From: Aequorivita sp. HC6-5
Lineage (GTDB): Bacteria > Bacteroidota > Bacteroidia > Flavobacteriales > Flavobacteriaceae
Direction: 5' to 3'
Length of the DNA stretch: 64,000 nucleotides
Assembly (NCBI GenBank): GCA_905182755.1
Contig: CAJJCS010000003.1
Span: 1-64,000 of the forward strand
Shown here in pieces: positions 52,317-62,332 of the stretch; the stretch's first letter is position 1; every line of letters starts with the position of its first letter. The notes under the pieces are model-generated. The model had not been told where the DNA came from. It ran no database searches and saw only the letters and a list, made by a program, of their open reading frames with translations. Made by a program: the position numbers and the translations under genes.

Positions 52317-53387
52317 TTATAATGGTCTATTGTCAAAATAATTCACCATCAGGGCCACCATATAACTGTATGTTTTAATTCCTTTGGGCTGGTTGTTTGC
52401 TTTTAAAAATAAATTGTACCAGGCCTTAGATAGTTCTTCCATTGGGTTGTCATAGCTGTCCCAGAAATCACGCATTTCTTTATAGCTTTTTAAAATTCCA
52501 GGATGTATGGTTTCTAATGTTTCCAGGTATAGATCTTTATCTCTGTAGGATAATTCATTTACACAATACCGAAGCGCGAAAATATATCCTGTGTATTTAA
52601 TGTAGGTGTCATCATTATGTATTGCTGCAAGAGTGGCTATAAAGTTGGCCTCGTTTTCTTTTGCGTACCCCAACTGGTGTGCCTGTTCATGGCATGCCAC
52701 TACCGGAAATTTATAAGACTTTATAAGTCCATTTACTTGCGCTTCTCCAGAGAATGGATTTAAATAACCACTATATCCCATGTAGGTAAGGCCCAGACTC
52801 CAGAGGCTTTTTTTAACACTTGTTGGCTCTAGAGATAGATTGGTAAAGGTTTTTTGAAGATTTGTATAACTGTTTTGTGTCAGATCAAGCATTTGCTTTT
52901 GAGAATAAGGCAATTCAATCTTTACCGAATCTGCATACCCTAACGTATTATGAAGTTCATTTGATTTTTTAATTACTCTGTTGGTAATATCTATGAGCTG
53001 CTCGGTGGTGTAGTCATTGCCTAGATTTAGTGATGTATGTAAGGGTTCTCGGTAATAATTAAAACCCCATAATAGATGAAACATAAAATACACCACAGAT
53101 AGGTGGGCTGTAATTTCAAAAACCAACTTTACAGGCTCATGCCTAAAGCCTCTAAAGTTTTTATAGACCCAACGTACCGCTAGAGTAAAAATTAAAGTGT
53201 AAAAAACATCTCCCACAGAAAAAGGCACCCAGCCCCAGAGGCTTCTAGCTATTTTTCCAATCCAGGGATACAGCCCTAGACTATACCATTTTTCTATAAA
53301 TGCGGGATAGTGTTTTAAAAACTGTATCAATACAATTTGCACGGGCAGTAGCAGCGCAATAATAAGTGTAGATTTCTTTTTAAACAT
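52317..53387 (-). CDS. DUF3810 domain-containing zinc-dependent membrane protein
   Basis: HEQAHQLGYAKENEANFIATLAAI zinc motif; TM N-terminus. Confidence 0.88.
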   Translation of the reverse strand: MFKKKSTLIIALLLPVQIVLIQFLKHYPAFIEKWYSLGLYPWIGKIARSLWGWVPFSVGDVFYTLIFTLAVRWVYKNFRGFRHEPVKLVFEITAHLSVVYFMFHLLWGFNYYREPLHTSLNLGNDYTTEQLIDITNRVIKKSNELHNTLGYADSVKIELPYSQKQMLDLTQNSYTNLQKTFTNLSLEPTSVKKSLWSLGLTYMGYSGYLNPFSGEAQVNGLIKSYKFPVVACHEQAHQLGYAKENEANFIATLAAIHNDDTYIKYTGYIFALRYCVNELSYRDKDLYLETLETIHPGILKSYKEMRDFWDSYDNPMEELSKAWYNLFLKANNQPKGIKTYSYMVALMVNYFDNRPL

Positions 53388-53536
53388 GATAGCAAAATAC
53401 TAAAACCATCTTAAAATAAAATCAATAGTTACAGGTATTTACTATTTGATTAATTCATTGGTTTTAACTCCATAAATCTCAGCTGCTACTGTAAAATCTT
53501 AGCTTAAAATCAACGTTTAAAAAAAATCAAATAGGT

Positions 53537-53544
53537 TACCTTTG
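53537..53544 (+). promoter_or_regulatory. -7 box TACCTTTG upstream of pepD
   Basis: TAnnTTTG match; supports start at 53569, not 53542. Confidence 0.5.
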
Positions 53545-53568
53545 TATTTCAATTTTAATGACAATACA

Positions 53569-55020
53569 ATGAGTGATGCTATAAGAAACCTATCTCCAAA
53601 ACCGCTTTGGAATAAATTTGCAGATTTAAATGCAGTACCACGCCCTTCAAAAAAAGAACAGCGTGTGATTAAGTTCATGAAAGATTTTGGCGCCTCTTTA
53701 GGGCTTCAAACTATAGAAGATGAAGTAGGAAATGTTATTATAAAAAAGCCTGCCACCCCTGGTATGGAGAACAGAAAAGCTATTGTGATGCAATCTCATT
53801 TGGATATGGTGCATCAAAAAAACAGTGATACGGTATTTGATTTTGACACACAAGGCATACAGATGCATGTAGATGGAGATTGGGTTCGTGCCAATGGAAC
53901 AACCCTAGGGGCAGATAATGGGCTAGGAGTAGCAACTATCATGGCTGTTTTAGATAGTGACACCATAGCTCACCCAGCCATTGAAGCGCTTTTTACCATA
54001 GATGAAGAAACTGGGATGACAGGAGCCATTGGCCTAAAAGGCGGTTTGCTTGAAGGTGAAATTTTACTTAACCTAGATACAGAAGAAGATGATGAAATAG
54101 GAGTAGGTTGCGCCGGTGGTGTAGATGTTACAGCAAGTGGTAGTTACCATCAAATTCCAGCTCCAAATGGGCAAGGGTATCGTATCACTGTAAAGGGGCT
54201 ACAAGGAGGACACAGTGGGATGGATATTTTTAAAGGTTTAGGAAATGCAAATAAAATGATGAATCGTTTATTGGCTGCAAATAAAGATATTGCTCATATT
54301 GCATCTCTTGCCGGCGGATCACTTAGAAATGCAATTCCTAGAGAGAGTACTGCCACTGTAGTAGTTAAAACTGAAGATATTTCTGAGTTTGTATTGCAGA
54401 TGGAGAAAATTCAATTTAACCTGGTTGAGGAATACAGATTACTTGAGCCAGATTTAACCATAGAAACTCAGAAAATAGACGCTCCACAGATGGTTATGGC
54501 TCCAAAGGATCAAATTGCATTTATAAATGCAGTATACGCAACCCATAATGGTGTGTATAGAATGAGTCCAGCCATTGAGGGCCTAGTAGAGACTTCAAAT
54601 AATATTGCAAAAATTACTGTTAAAGACGCAACCCTGAAAATTGAATGCCTTACCAGATCTTCTGTAGATTCTTCTAAGGATGATATGGCGGCAACATTAA
54701 CATCCGTTTTTGAGTTGGCAGGGTATGATGTGGATTGCAGTGGTCATTATCCTGGATGGGCTCCAAATATGGACAGTGCTATTCTACAAGTTGTAGAGTC
54801 TTTATACATTTCTCTTCATGGAGAAAAGCCTAATGTAGCTGCCTGTCACGCAGGTTTGGAGTGCGGTATATTGGGACAAAACTATCCAAAGATGGACATG
54901 ATAAGTTTTGGACCTACCATTAAAGGAGCACATTCTCCAGATGAGCGTGCGAGCATATCAAGCGCACAAAAATATTGGAAATTTGTTTTAGAGATATTAA
55001 AAAATATACCGCTTACATAA
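53569..55020 (+). CDS. pepD: Aminoacyl-histidine dipeptidase
   Basis: MSDAIRNLSPKPLWNKFADLNAVPRPSKKEQRVIKFMKDFG...VMQSHLDMVHQKN...RANGTTLGADNGLGVA. Confidence 0.95.
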   Translation: MSDAIRNLSPKPLWNKFADLNAVPRPSKKEQRVIKFMKDFGASLGLQTIEDEVGNVIIKKPATPGMENRKAIVMQSHLDMVHQKNSDTVFDFDTQGIQMHVDGDWVRANGTTLGADNGLGVATIMAVLDSDTIAHPAIEALFTIDEETGMTGAIGLKGGLLEGEILLNLDTEEDDEIGVGCAGGVDVTASGSYHQIPAPNGQGYRITVKGLQGGHSGMDIFKGLGNANKMMNRLLAANKDIAHIASLAGGSLRNAIPRESTATVVVKTEDISEFVLQMEKIQFNLVEEYRLLEPDLTIETQKIDAPQMVMAPKDQIAFINAVYATHNGVYRMSPAIEGLVETSNNIAKITVKDATLKIECLTRSSVDSSKDDMAATLTSVFELAGYDVDCSGHYPGWAPNMDSAILQVVESLYISLHGEKPNVAACHAGLECGILGQNYPKMDMISFGPTIKGAHSPDERASISSAQKYWKFVLEILKNIPLT

Positions 55021-55042
55021 TTATAGTATCAACTTGATGTAA

Positions 55043-55080
55043 TAAAAAAAAGCCCGACGGTAAATCCGTCGGGCTTTTTT
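55043..55080. terminator. Bidirectional rho-independent terminator between pepD and PPIase
   Basis: aaaaaaagcccgacggtaaatccgtcgggcttttttt perfect stem with A and T tracts. Confidence 0.93.
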
Positions 55081-55103
55081 AGTTTGTGTTTTTTTAAATG
55101 ATA

Positions 55104-56208
55104 TTATTGTTTGGCTGTAATTTCTATTTCAAACACTAGGTCAGAGTTTGGAGGAATTACATTCCCAGCCCCACGTTCACCATATCCAAGATAAGATGGG
55201 ACAAAAGCAGTAACTCTTATCACCAACAGACATCATAAGGAGCGCCTCAAGAAATCCTGGATTTAATTGCGCGTCTTTACTACATGTCATAGAAGTAGGA
55301 GTGTAGCCATTTTGAGCTTCACGTTGCGGGTTGATCATGTTGTAATCTCTTGCCAATATCACTCTATTGGTATCAAATAACATTCCGTTATCTTCCAAAA
55401 AACCTGCATAGTTTACCAGTACCTTAGTGCCCTCTGCTGGACGTTGGGTTTCTGTTTTTGTATCCCAGTGTACTTTAAGACCAGATGGTAGTGTTTGAGC
55501 ATCTTGTTTCAGGGCATCAAATTTTGCTTTCATACCATCTGCATATTTTGCGATGGCTGCTTGCTTAGCTTTATTTTCATCTTCTACCTTCGTCATAGCA
55601 TCTGTAAAAGAGGTGATTTTTTGTCCTCCTTTGTTAATGATGTTTACTGTTTTAATCATTATTTCTTCTAAGGGTTTGTTGCTTTGTGGCTGTACATCAA
55701 CCAGACCAATAGCGTCAACTATCTCAATGCCTTCTACAACCTCACCAAAAACGGTGTGCTTGCCGTTTAACCAAGGAGTTTCTTTAAGTGTCACAAAGAA
55801 CTGGCTACCATTGGTTGCTGGGCCACTATTTGCCATAGATAAGATTCCTTTTCTATCATGCACAAGTGATGGTACAATTTCATCAGGGAATTTATATCCA
55901 GGATTTCCAGAGCCTGTTCCAGTTGGATCTCCTCCTTGAATCATAAAATCTTTGATTACTCGATGAAATATAACACTGTCATAAAACTTTTTTCCTTTGT
56001 GTTTGTCATCAACCATTTGGTTGGTTCCCTCTGCTAGTGATACAAAGTTGGCAACTGTAAGGGGGGTAGCCTCGTTGTATAGTTTTGCAACAAAGGTTCC
56101 TTTGTTTGTAATGATTTCTGCATATACCCCGTTTGGAAGATCTGGATATTTGTTCTGGCATGACCCAATTGTCAATGCTAATAATAGTACTAATGAGATT
56201 CTTTTCAT
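55104..56208 (-). pseudogene. Cyclophilin-FKBP fusion peptidylprolyl isomerase, frameshift near the C-terminus
   Basis: Cyclophilin N-terminus (FHRVIKDFMIQGGDPTGTGSGNPGYKFPDE) plus FKBP C-terminus. One-base shift after MSVGDK restores VTAFVPSYLGYGERGAGNVIPPNSDLVFEIEITAKQ*. Confidence 0.9.
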
Positions 56209-56224
56209 GATAATTGAACTAAAT

Positions 56225-56776
56225 TTATTGATTTTGATTTATTGATACTAATGTAATATCACTGGTAATAGGTTCGTTGGTTCCTAATTTTTTTTCAATG
56301 CCATAGTATCCGTAGGCCTTGTATGATGGAAATATAAAAGTGGCTTTTTCTCCAGGGCTTAATAATTTTACGCCGTCTCTAATTCCAGAAATTAAATCTT
56401 GGTTTGATTGATCTACTTTATAGGTCTGAATTCCGTTCTCTATAGCTGAAACTATTACATTTCCCTCTAAGTCTTTCACGTTGTAGGTAAAAGTAATAAG
56501 ATCACCAAGGGCAGGCTTTTGTGTTGATGTTGTACTACCTTTTTGTGTGACGGTATACCAAAAACCACTTTCTGTTGAAATATAATTACGCAGGCTGTCT
56601 GTCTTGATTAATGCCTGTATGATAGCCTTCTCCTGCTTGTATATAAGTTTATTGCGCGCTACAGAGGCTTCAATAAAACTTCCAGAAGTGGTTTTAATAG
56701 GAGCTCTACTTTGAGGGCTTTGACAGCTAGTTGCCATAAAAATAAGCAGGAAATAAACAAAAAGGGTACGCATCAT
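56225..56776 (-). CDS. gldI: Gliding motility-associated FKBP-type PPIase lipoprotein
   Basis: Lipoprotein signal (MATSCQSP), FKBP fold (PALGDLITFTYNVKDLEGNVI...LLSPGEKATFIFPSYKAYGYYG). Confidence 0.88.
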   Translation of the reverse strand: MMRTLFVYFLLIFMATSCQSPQSRAPIKTTSGSFIEASVARNKLIYKQEKAIIQALIKTDSLRNYISTESGFWYTVTQKGSTTSTQKPALGDLITFTYNVKDLEGNVIVSAIENGIQTYKVDQSNQDLISGIRDGVKLLSPGEKATFIFPSYKAYGYYGIEKKLGTNEPITSDITLVSINQNQ

Positions 56777-56777
56777 A

Positions 56778-57788
56778 CTATAATTGATCTTTGTAGTTGG
56801 GCAATATACTAATAAATTGAGTTACCGTATCTTTTAGAGACAACAGGCTTCTTCCTCCTGCAGCATTGGTGTGTCCTCCGCCATTGTAGTGAGTCCTAGA
56901 AAATTCATTGACAGAAAAATCACCTTTACTTCTAAGTGAAATCTTTACAATATTTTCTTGCTTATTTTCAATAAAAATAATAGCAAAAACGATACCCAAT
57001 ACAGATAGCGCATAATTTACAAAGCCTTCTGTATCTCCCTTTTTAAAATTATTGTCATCAAGCTCTTTTTGGGATATGGTAATATAGGCAGTATGATACT
57101 TTTCAAGTACTACTAGATTATCTAGGGCAACACCTAGCAGCTTTATTCTAGAACTAGAGTTGGTATCATATACGTTTTGATGAATTTCAGCATTTTTGGC
57201 TCCATGTTCCATCAAAGAAGCTATTACTCTATGAGTGACGGCTGTAGTAGATGGAAACCTAAATGAGCCAGTATCTGTCATAATACCTGTGTACAGCAGG
57301 GTAGCAATTTGTGGAGTAATATCTTGTTGGCCTTCTAGGGCGGTAATAAAATGAAATACCATCTCACAGGTAGATCCCATGTTTGTATCAGAGTATGTTA
57401 TAAGGGCGTAATTGTCAGGTTGTTGATGGTGATCTATCATCACAAAGGCAGCCTCGCTTTTCTCTAAGGTGGCTTGCATCTCTCCCACACGGCTCAAAGA
57501 ATTAAAATCTAGGGTAAAGATTACATCAGCATCTTCAATAGCTTGAAGGGCCTGTGTGTTTTGTTTTTCAAAATTAAAAATAGTATCGGTGCTTGGGAGC
57601 CATTTTAAAAAATCAGGGAAATCATTTGGCATTACAACTTGACTTTTTTGACCTATAGATTTTAAGTATAAATCTAAACCAAGGCAAGAGCCTATAGCAT
57701 CGCCGTCTGGGTTTTTATGCCCAATAATTACACAATTTTTTGGTGTAGAAAGAAGTTCTTTTATTTGAGTAGTTAGAGCTGTGTTCAT
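56778..57788 (-). CDS. nrnA: DHH family bifunctional oligoribonuclease/PAP phosphatase
   Basis: CVIIGHKNPDGDAIGSCLGLDLYLKS...MIDHHQQPDNYA...GGGHTNAAGG. Confidence 0.93.
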   Translation of the reverse strand: MNTALTTQIKELLSTPKNCVIIGHKNPDGDAIGSCLGLDLYLKSIGQKSQVVMPNDFPDFLKWLPSTDTIFNFEKQNTQALQAIEDADVIFTLDFNSLSRVGEMQATLEKSEAAFVMIDHHQQPDNYALITYSDTNMGSTCEMVFHFITALEGQQDITPQIATLLYTGIMTDTGSFRFPSTTAVTHRVIASLMEHGAKNAEIHQNVYDTNSSSRIKLLGVALDNLVVLEKYHTAYITISQKELDDNNFKKGDTEGFVNYALSVLGIVFAIIFIENKQENIVKISLRSKGDFSVNEFSRTHYNGGGHTNAAGGRSLLSLKDTVTQFISILPNYKDQL

Positions 57789-58071
57789 AGGCTACGAAGA
57801 TACAATTAATAACAATATCTACTTCAGAAATTTTAAGAGTTCATTCGTTTTTAGTACATAAATGGTAGCGTTTTTCATTTTCCTTTATATATAAATGAAA
57901 TGTGTTTTAATTTTATTTTGTTATTTAAAGCCTATTTATATCCTTTAGAAAGACCTTTTTGTGTTTCATTTCAGATAAAATAAATGAGTTAAGTATAACT
58001 CCTGTAATTTTAAATAATTGTTAATAATGTTACTTTTTTGCTATTGTGTTTAAAATTGCAACATAAAAGTT

Positions 58072-58079
58072 TATTTTTG
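58072..58079 (+). promoter_or_regulatory. -7 box TATTTTTG upstream of ndk
   Basis: TAnnTTTG match 20 nt upstream of the ATG. Confidence 0.55.
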
Positions 58080-58098
58080 CACAAAATTTAATAAAATT

Positions 58099-58518
58099 AT
58101 GAGAACAGACAGAACCTTTACAATGTTAAAGCCTGACAGTGTTGAAAAAGGAAACATTGGAGCTATTGTAGACAAAATAAATGCAGCAGGTTTTAGAATC
58201 GTTGCTATGAAATTAACCCACATGACTTCGCAAGATGCGCAGGAATTCTACGCAGTACACAGCGAGCGTCCATTTTATGGAGAGTTGGTTGAGTACATGA
58301 CACGTGGTCCTGTTGTAGCAGCTATTTTAGAGAAAGATAATGCAGTTGCAGACTTTAGAACCTTAATTGGAGCTACTAATCCAGCAGATGCTGCTGAGGG
58401 TACAATCCGTAAGTTATATGCTGCCTCTATGGGAGAAAATGCTGTACATGGAAGTGACAGTGATGAAAATGCTGCTATTGAAGGAGCCTTTCATTTCTCA
58501 GGTAGAGAGATGTTTTAG
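58099..58518 (+). CDS. ndk: Nucleoside-diphosphate kinase
   Basis: [38 protein letters not shown]...[23 protein letters not shown]. Confidence 0.97.
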   Translation: MRTDRTFTMLKPDSVEKGNIGAIVDKINAAGFRIVAMKLTHMTSQDAQEFYAVHSERPFYGELVEYMTRGPVVAAILEKDNAVADFRTLIGATNPADAAEGTIRKLYAASMGENAVHGSDSDENAAIEGAFHFSGREMF

Positions 58519-58535
58519 TACTAAAACATACCGTA

Positions 58536-58575
58536 TTAAAAAAGCCGTTTATCTTTAGATAAACGGCTTTTTTTA
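58536..58575. terminator. Bidirectional rho-independent terminator
   Basis: aaaaaagccgtttatctttagataaacggcttttttt. Confidence 0.93.
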
Positions 58576-58593
58576 ATTTATAAACTATTAAAT

Positions 58594-58890
58594 TTATCTA
58601 AGTACTACTTTGTCAATTAAGTTTTTGCCCAATTCCTCATTTAAAAGACGAATTATTTTTTCTCTTCCATAACTGAGTTCTTCTCTAAGCACTGAAGAGC
58701 TTAATTGCACATATAAAATATCTCTCTCCAAAATTACCTCTGTAGTATAATTAGCAACTCCTGGCCCCATAACTTTTAACCAAGCATTTTTAGCATCTAC
58801 TTTATCTAAGCCTTTTGCAAGTTTTCCTTTACCAATAAAAGCTTTTAGCACATCACCAATGGTAGCTTCTTCTGTGTTTCTTTTTGCCAT
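58594..58890 (-). CDS. DUF721 domain-containing protein
   Basis: WLKVMGPGVANYTTEVILERDILYVQLSSSVLREELSYGREKIIRLLNEELG. Confidence 0.88.
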   Translation of the reverse strand: MAKRNTEEATIGDVLKAFIGKGKLAKGLDKVDAKNAWLKVMGPGVANYTTEVILERDILYVQLSSSVLREELSYGREKIIRLLNEELGKNLIDKVVLR

Positions 58891-58918
58891 GATTTATAGT
58901 GGTATTTATTGATATTTA

Positions 58919-59341
58919 TTAAAAATTAAATTTCTCAAAACGCTTGTAAATATATTCTTTGCCTTGTTTGTTTACAATACGCAATTTTTCTTTGGTAGCA
59001 TCCTTCACTTTCTCAACCCACATACTCTCTGGGTTTTGATACCGCAAGACCAGCTCACCTGAGGATCCATCTATGGTAAAAGATTCTGTGGCACCATTGT
59101 TTTTAAAACTACCATCTAATTGCGGGCTTACCTTGGTGCGTTTGCCGAAATTTCCATCTACAGTAATATAATCTACAGTGGTACTAATTTTAAATTCTTT
59201 TGTTTCTCCCTCCAGTGTGGTTACTTTTTCAATTTCCCAATAGCCAGAAAGATTTTCTTTAAGCTCTTTGGTGTTTTGTTGACAGCCAAAAAAGCTGGTG
59301 GATACAATCACCAACAAAACAATAAGTACATGCTTTTTCAT
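58919..59341 (-). CDS. Lipocalin-like lipoprotein
   Basis: Lipoprotein signal (STSFFGCQQN), GYWEIEKVTTLEGE. Confidence 0.7.
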   Translation of the reverse strand: MKKHVLIVLLVIVSTSFFGCQQNTKELKENLSGYWEIEKVTTLEGETKEFKISTTVDYITVDGNFGKRTKVSPQLDGSFKNNGATESFTIDGSSGELVLRYQNPESMWVEKVKDATKEKLRIVNKQGKEYIYKRFEKFNF

Positions 59342-59344
59342 CTT

Positions 59345-60424
59345 CTATAATTTAAAAAGCATATAGCTTTTGTGAATTTCTTTTACAACAGCTTCTGTTC
59401 TTTGGGCATGTGTGTCACTAATAAAAATTTGTCCAAAGCTGTCATCATGAACTAATTTTATTATTTGAGCAACACGCTGTTGGTCTAGTTTGTCAAAAAT
59501 ATCATCCAGAAGTAGGATAGGGGTTACCCCGTTTAATTTCTTTATAAAGTCAAACTGGGCTAATTTTAATGCAATTAGAAATGATTTTTGTTGACCTTGA
59601 GAACCAAACTTTTTAATAGGATGGCCATCTATCTCAAAAACCAAATCATCTTTATGAATTCCAAAGCCAGTATACTGCATCATTTTATCTTTGGAGATAT
59701 TGTTTTTCAACAAACTTAGTAGTGTGGCGTCTTCTAGTTGGCTTTTGTATATAAGAGAAACCTCTTCTGCACTATTGCTAATTACTTTATGGCGGGCCAA
59801 AAATATAGGTAGAAATTCTTCTAGAAATGCAGCTCTTTTTTCAAATATAGCAGTCCCATATTGTGTGAGTTGCTCATCATAAATATCTAGTGTGTCTTGA
59901 TTGTGCGTCTGGTTTGCAGCAAAATATTTTAGCAAAGAATTACGCTGCAGGAGCACTTTGTTATAGTTAATTAAATGCTGCAGGTAGGATGAATCTGCCT
60001 GAGAAATCACACCGTCTATAAATTTTCTTCTCGTGTCACTACCTTCCACAATCAAATCTCGATCTGCGGGAGAAATCATTACAAGGGGCAGAAAACCAAT
60101 ATGCTCACTAAATTTTTCATAGACCTTAGCGTTGCGTTTTAATATTTTTTTACTGCCACGTTTGGCACTCACGTTGATTTTTTCAGGTCTATCATTTTTT
60201 ATATAACTCCCTTCAACAACAAAGAAATCTGTACCATGGCGCATGTTTTGTCCCGTAATGGGATTAAAATAGCTCTTTCCGAAGGATAGGTGATAAATAG
60301 CGTCTAATACGTTGGTTTTTCCTACTCCATTTTGCCCAACAAAGCAATTTATCTTTGCATCGAAGGAGAAAGACTGCGATTCAAAGTTTTTATAGTTAAG
60401 TAAAGAAAGTTGCTCTAATTGCAT
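59345..60424 (-). CDS. recF: DNA replication/repair protein RecF
   Basis: [48 protein letters not shown]...[14 protein letters not shown]. Confidence 0.95.
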   Translation of the reverse strand: MQLEQLSLLNYKNFESQSFSFDAKINCFVGQNGVGKTNVLDAIYHLSFGKSYFNPITGQNMRHGTDFFVVEGSYIKNDRPEKINVSAKRGSKKILKRNAKVYEKFSEHIGFLPLVMISPADRDLIVEGSDTRRKFIDGVISQADSSYLQHLINYNKVLLQRNSLLKYFAANQTHNQDTLDIYDEQLTQYGTAIFEKRAAFLEEFLPIFLARHKVISNSAEEVSLIYKSQLEDATLLSLLKNNISKDKMMQYTGFGIHKDDLVFEIDGHPIKKFGSQGQQKSFLIALKLAQFDFIKKLNGVTPILLLDDIFDKLDQQRVAQIIKLVHDDSFGQIFISDTHAQRTEAVVKEIHKSYMLFKL

Positions 60425-60546
60425 TGTAATATGATGTTTACAGACTATTTAACAGTAAAATAGGTGTCTATTTTGGACTTGTTTTTCTTTCTGCAAATTA
60501 TTGAAAAATAACAAATCTTTTAGCTTTTATATTCTGATAAAAATTT

Positions 60547-60554
60547 TATTTTTG
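60547..60554 (+). promoter_or_regulatory. -7 box TATTTTTG upstream of TPR gene
   Basis: TAnnTTTG match 21 nt upstream of ATG 60576. Confidence 0.5.
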
Positions 60555-60575
60555 CGGTACACAAAAAATCAATCT

Positions 60576-61352
60576 ATGGCAACGTACAAAAAACGAGGCG
60601 GAAAAATAAAATCAAAGTCAGAAGCAGTAAATGATTCTGAGCTTTTAGAAGGAGAAAGTACAACAGCTGAGGTGTTTAATACCTTAGATGAAACCGCTAA
60701 CAAAACTGAAGAGTGGGTTGAGAAAAACCAAAAAGTTATTTTGATTGCTGTAGGTGCAATTGCACTTACTGTATTGGCATATTTAGGTTTTGTAAATGTT
60801 ATACAAGAGCCTAAAGAGAAAGAGGCTATGAGCGAGATGTACCAAGCACAAGAGTACTTTGACCAAGCACTAACAGCGCCTGTTGCAAGTGATTCTTTAT
60901 ACAACCTTGCCCTTAATGGAGGAAATAGTAAATACGGTTTCTTAGATATCATAGAAAACTATGGTGGCACAAAAGCAGCCAACGTATCAAACTATTATGC
61001 AGGAGTAGCTTACCTTAATATCAATGACTACAAAAACGCTATTACATATCTAGATGCTTTTAGTAGCGATGATGCAATGCTAGGACCTTTAGCTAAAGGC
61101 GCTATCGCAGATGCTTTTGTACAGTTAAACCAAATGGATAAAGCTCTTGAGTATTACCAAAGTGCTGCAAGTATGCAGGATAATGAGTTTACAACACCTC
61201 GCTTTTTGTTAAAAGCAGGTATTGTGGCTCTAGAAACTGGAAATACTGTAAAAGCAGTAGCTCATTTTACAAGCATCACAGAATTATATCCTAAAGCTAC
61301 CGAGGCTGTAAAAGCCAAAACGTATTTAAGCAAAGCAAAAGCAATGCAATAA
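60576..61352 (+). CDS. Tetratricopeptide repeat protein with single TM segment
   Basis: MATYKKRGGKIKSKSEAVNDSELLEG...VILIAVGAIALTVLAYLGFVNV...TPR-like repeats; listed ORF start 60501 is too far upstream. Confidence 0.88.
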   Translation: MATYKKRGGKIKSKSEAVNDSELLEGESTTAEVFNTLDETANKTEEWVEKNQKVILIAVGAIALTVLAYLGFVNVIQEPKEKEAMSEMYQAQEYFDQALTAPVASDSLYNLALNGGNSKYGFLDIIENYGGTKAANVSNYYAGVAYLNINDYKNAITYLDAFSSDDAMLGPLAKGAIADAFVQLNQMDKALEYYQSAASMQDNEFTTPRFLLKAGIVALETGNTVKAVAHFTSITELYPKATEAVKAKTYLSKAKAMQ

Positions 61353-61379
61353 ATTAATCTACCTTGGTGGATACACTAT

Positions 61380-61877
61380 ATGGCAACAAAAAATACAAAT
61401 CTATCTTCATACGATAAAGCAACAATCCCAAACGCGAAAAATTTTCGGTTTGGGATTGTTGTTTCTCAATGGAATCCTGAGGTAACCGGTGGGATGTTTC
61501 AAGGTGCCTTTGACGCTATATTAGACTGTGGAGGTATAAAGGAGAACATTGTTCGGTGGGATGTGCCAGGAAGCTTTGAACTGATTTACGGATGTAAAAA
61601 AATGACACAAAGTTATGATATGCTAGATGCAGTAATAGCTATAGGGAGTGTTGTTGAAGGCCAAACAAAGCATTTTGATTTTGTTTGCCAAGGTGTTTCT
61701 CAGGGTATTAAAGATCTAAACATCCAAGGTGATATACCGGTTATATTTTGTGTTTTAACAGACCACACCATGCAACAAGCCATCGATAGAAGTGGTGGGG
61801 CGCACGGTAATAAAGGAGTAGAGGCTGCTATTGCTGCAATAAAAATGGCTCAGTTGCGTAAAGATGCTTCCTTTTAA
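61380..61877 (+). CDS. ribH: 6,7-dimethyl-8-ribityllumazine synthase
   Basis: RFGIVVSQWNPEVTGGMFQGAFDAILDCG...VPGSFELIYGCKKM...VEGQTKHFDFVCQGVSQG. Confidence 0.95.
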   Translation: MATKNTNLSSYDKATIPNAKNFRFGIVVSQWNPEVTGGMFQGAFDAILDCGGIKENIVRWDVPGSFELIYGCKKMTQSYDMLDAVIAIGSVVEGQTKHFDFVCQGVSQGIKDLNIQGDIPVIFCVLTDHTMQQAIDRSGGAHGNKGVEAAIAAIKMAQLRKDASF

Positions 61878-62032
61878 TGGGTGTTGTAAATAGGTTTTAA
61901 AACATTTTTTTAAAGACCTTTAGTACTATTTCTACTAGTTTTCACTACATTTTATATTGTTAAAAAATTGTCAGCTTTTGGGCTACAACAAAACTCTATT
62001 TTTAGGTATCTTTGATGTAATTGCACGCAAGT

Positions 62033-62332
62033 ATGGGGCCTATAAAATTTACCATTATAAAAAAGTTAAAGTCAAACAACCGCTTTAACTATACCCCACG
62101 TTACTACAAAGGAAAACAAGGGGTTGAAGACACAAAGCAAACCACAAAGTTTGATGCCTACGCAGACACCTACAATGAAAATGACTATGCCGGGCAGTGG
62201 CAAAATGCAAGGGTTCACAACCGTAACCGTAATAATACAGCCTTTAATAAAACAGTATTAATAGTAATGGCTGTGTTGATATTTATATTCTTATATATTA
62301 TTGATTTTGACCTATCAATTTTCTCTAGCTAA
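62033..62332 (+). CDS. Small membrane protein (relatives sometimes labelled riboflavin synthase subunit beta)
   Basis: [30 protein letters not shown]...[21 protein letters not shown]. Confidence 0.75.
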   Translation: MGPIKFTIIKKLKSNNRFNYTPRYYKGKQGVEDTKQTTKFDAYADTYNENDYAGQWQNARVHNRNRNNTAFNKTVLIVMAVLIFIFLYIIDFDLSIFSS

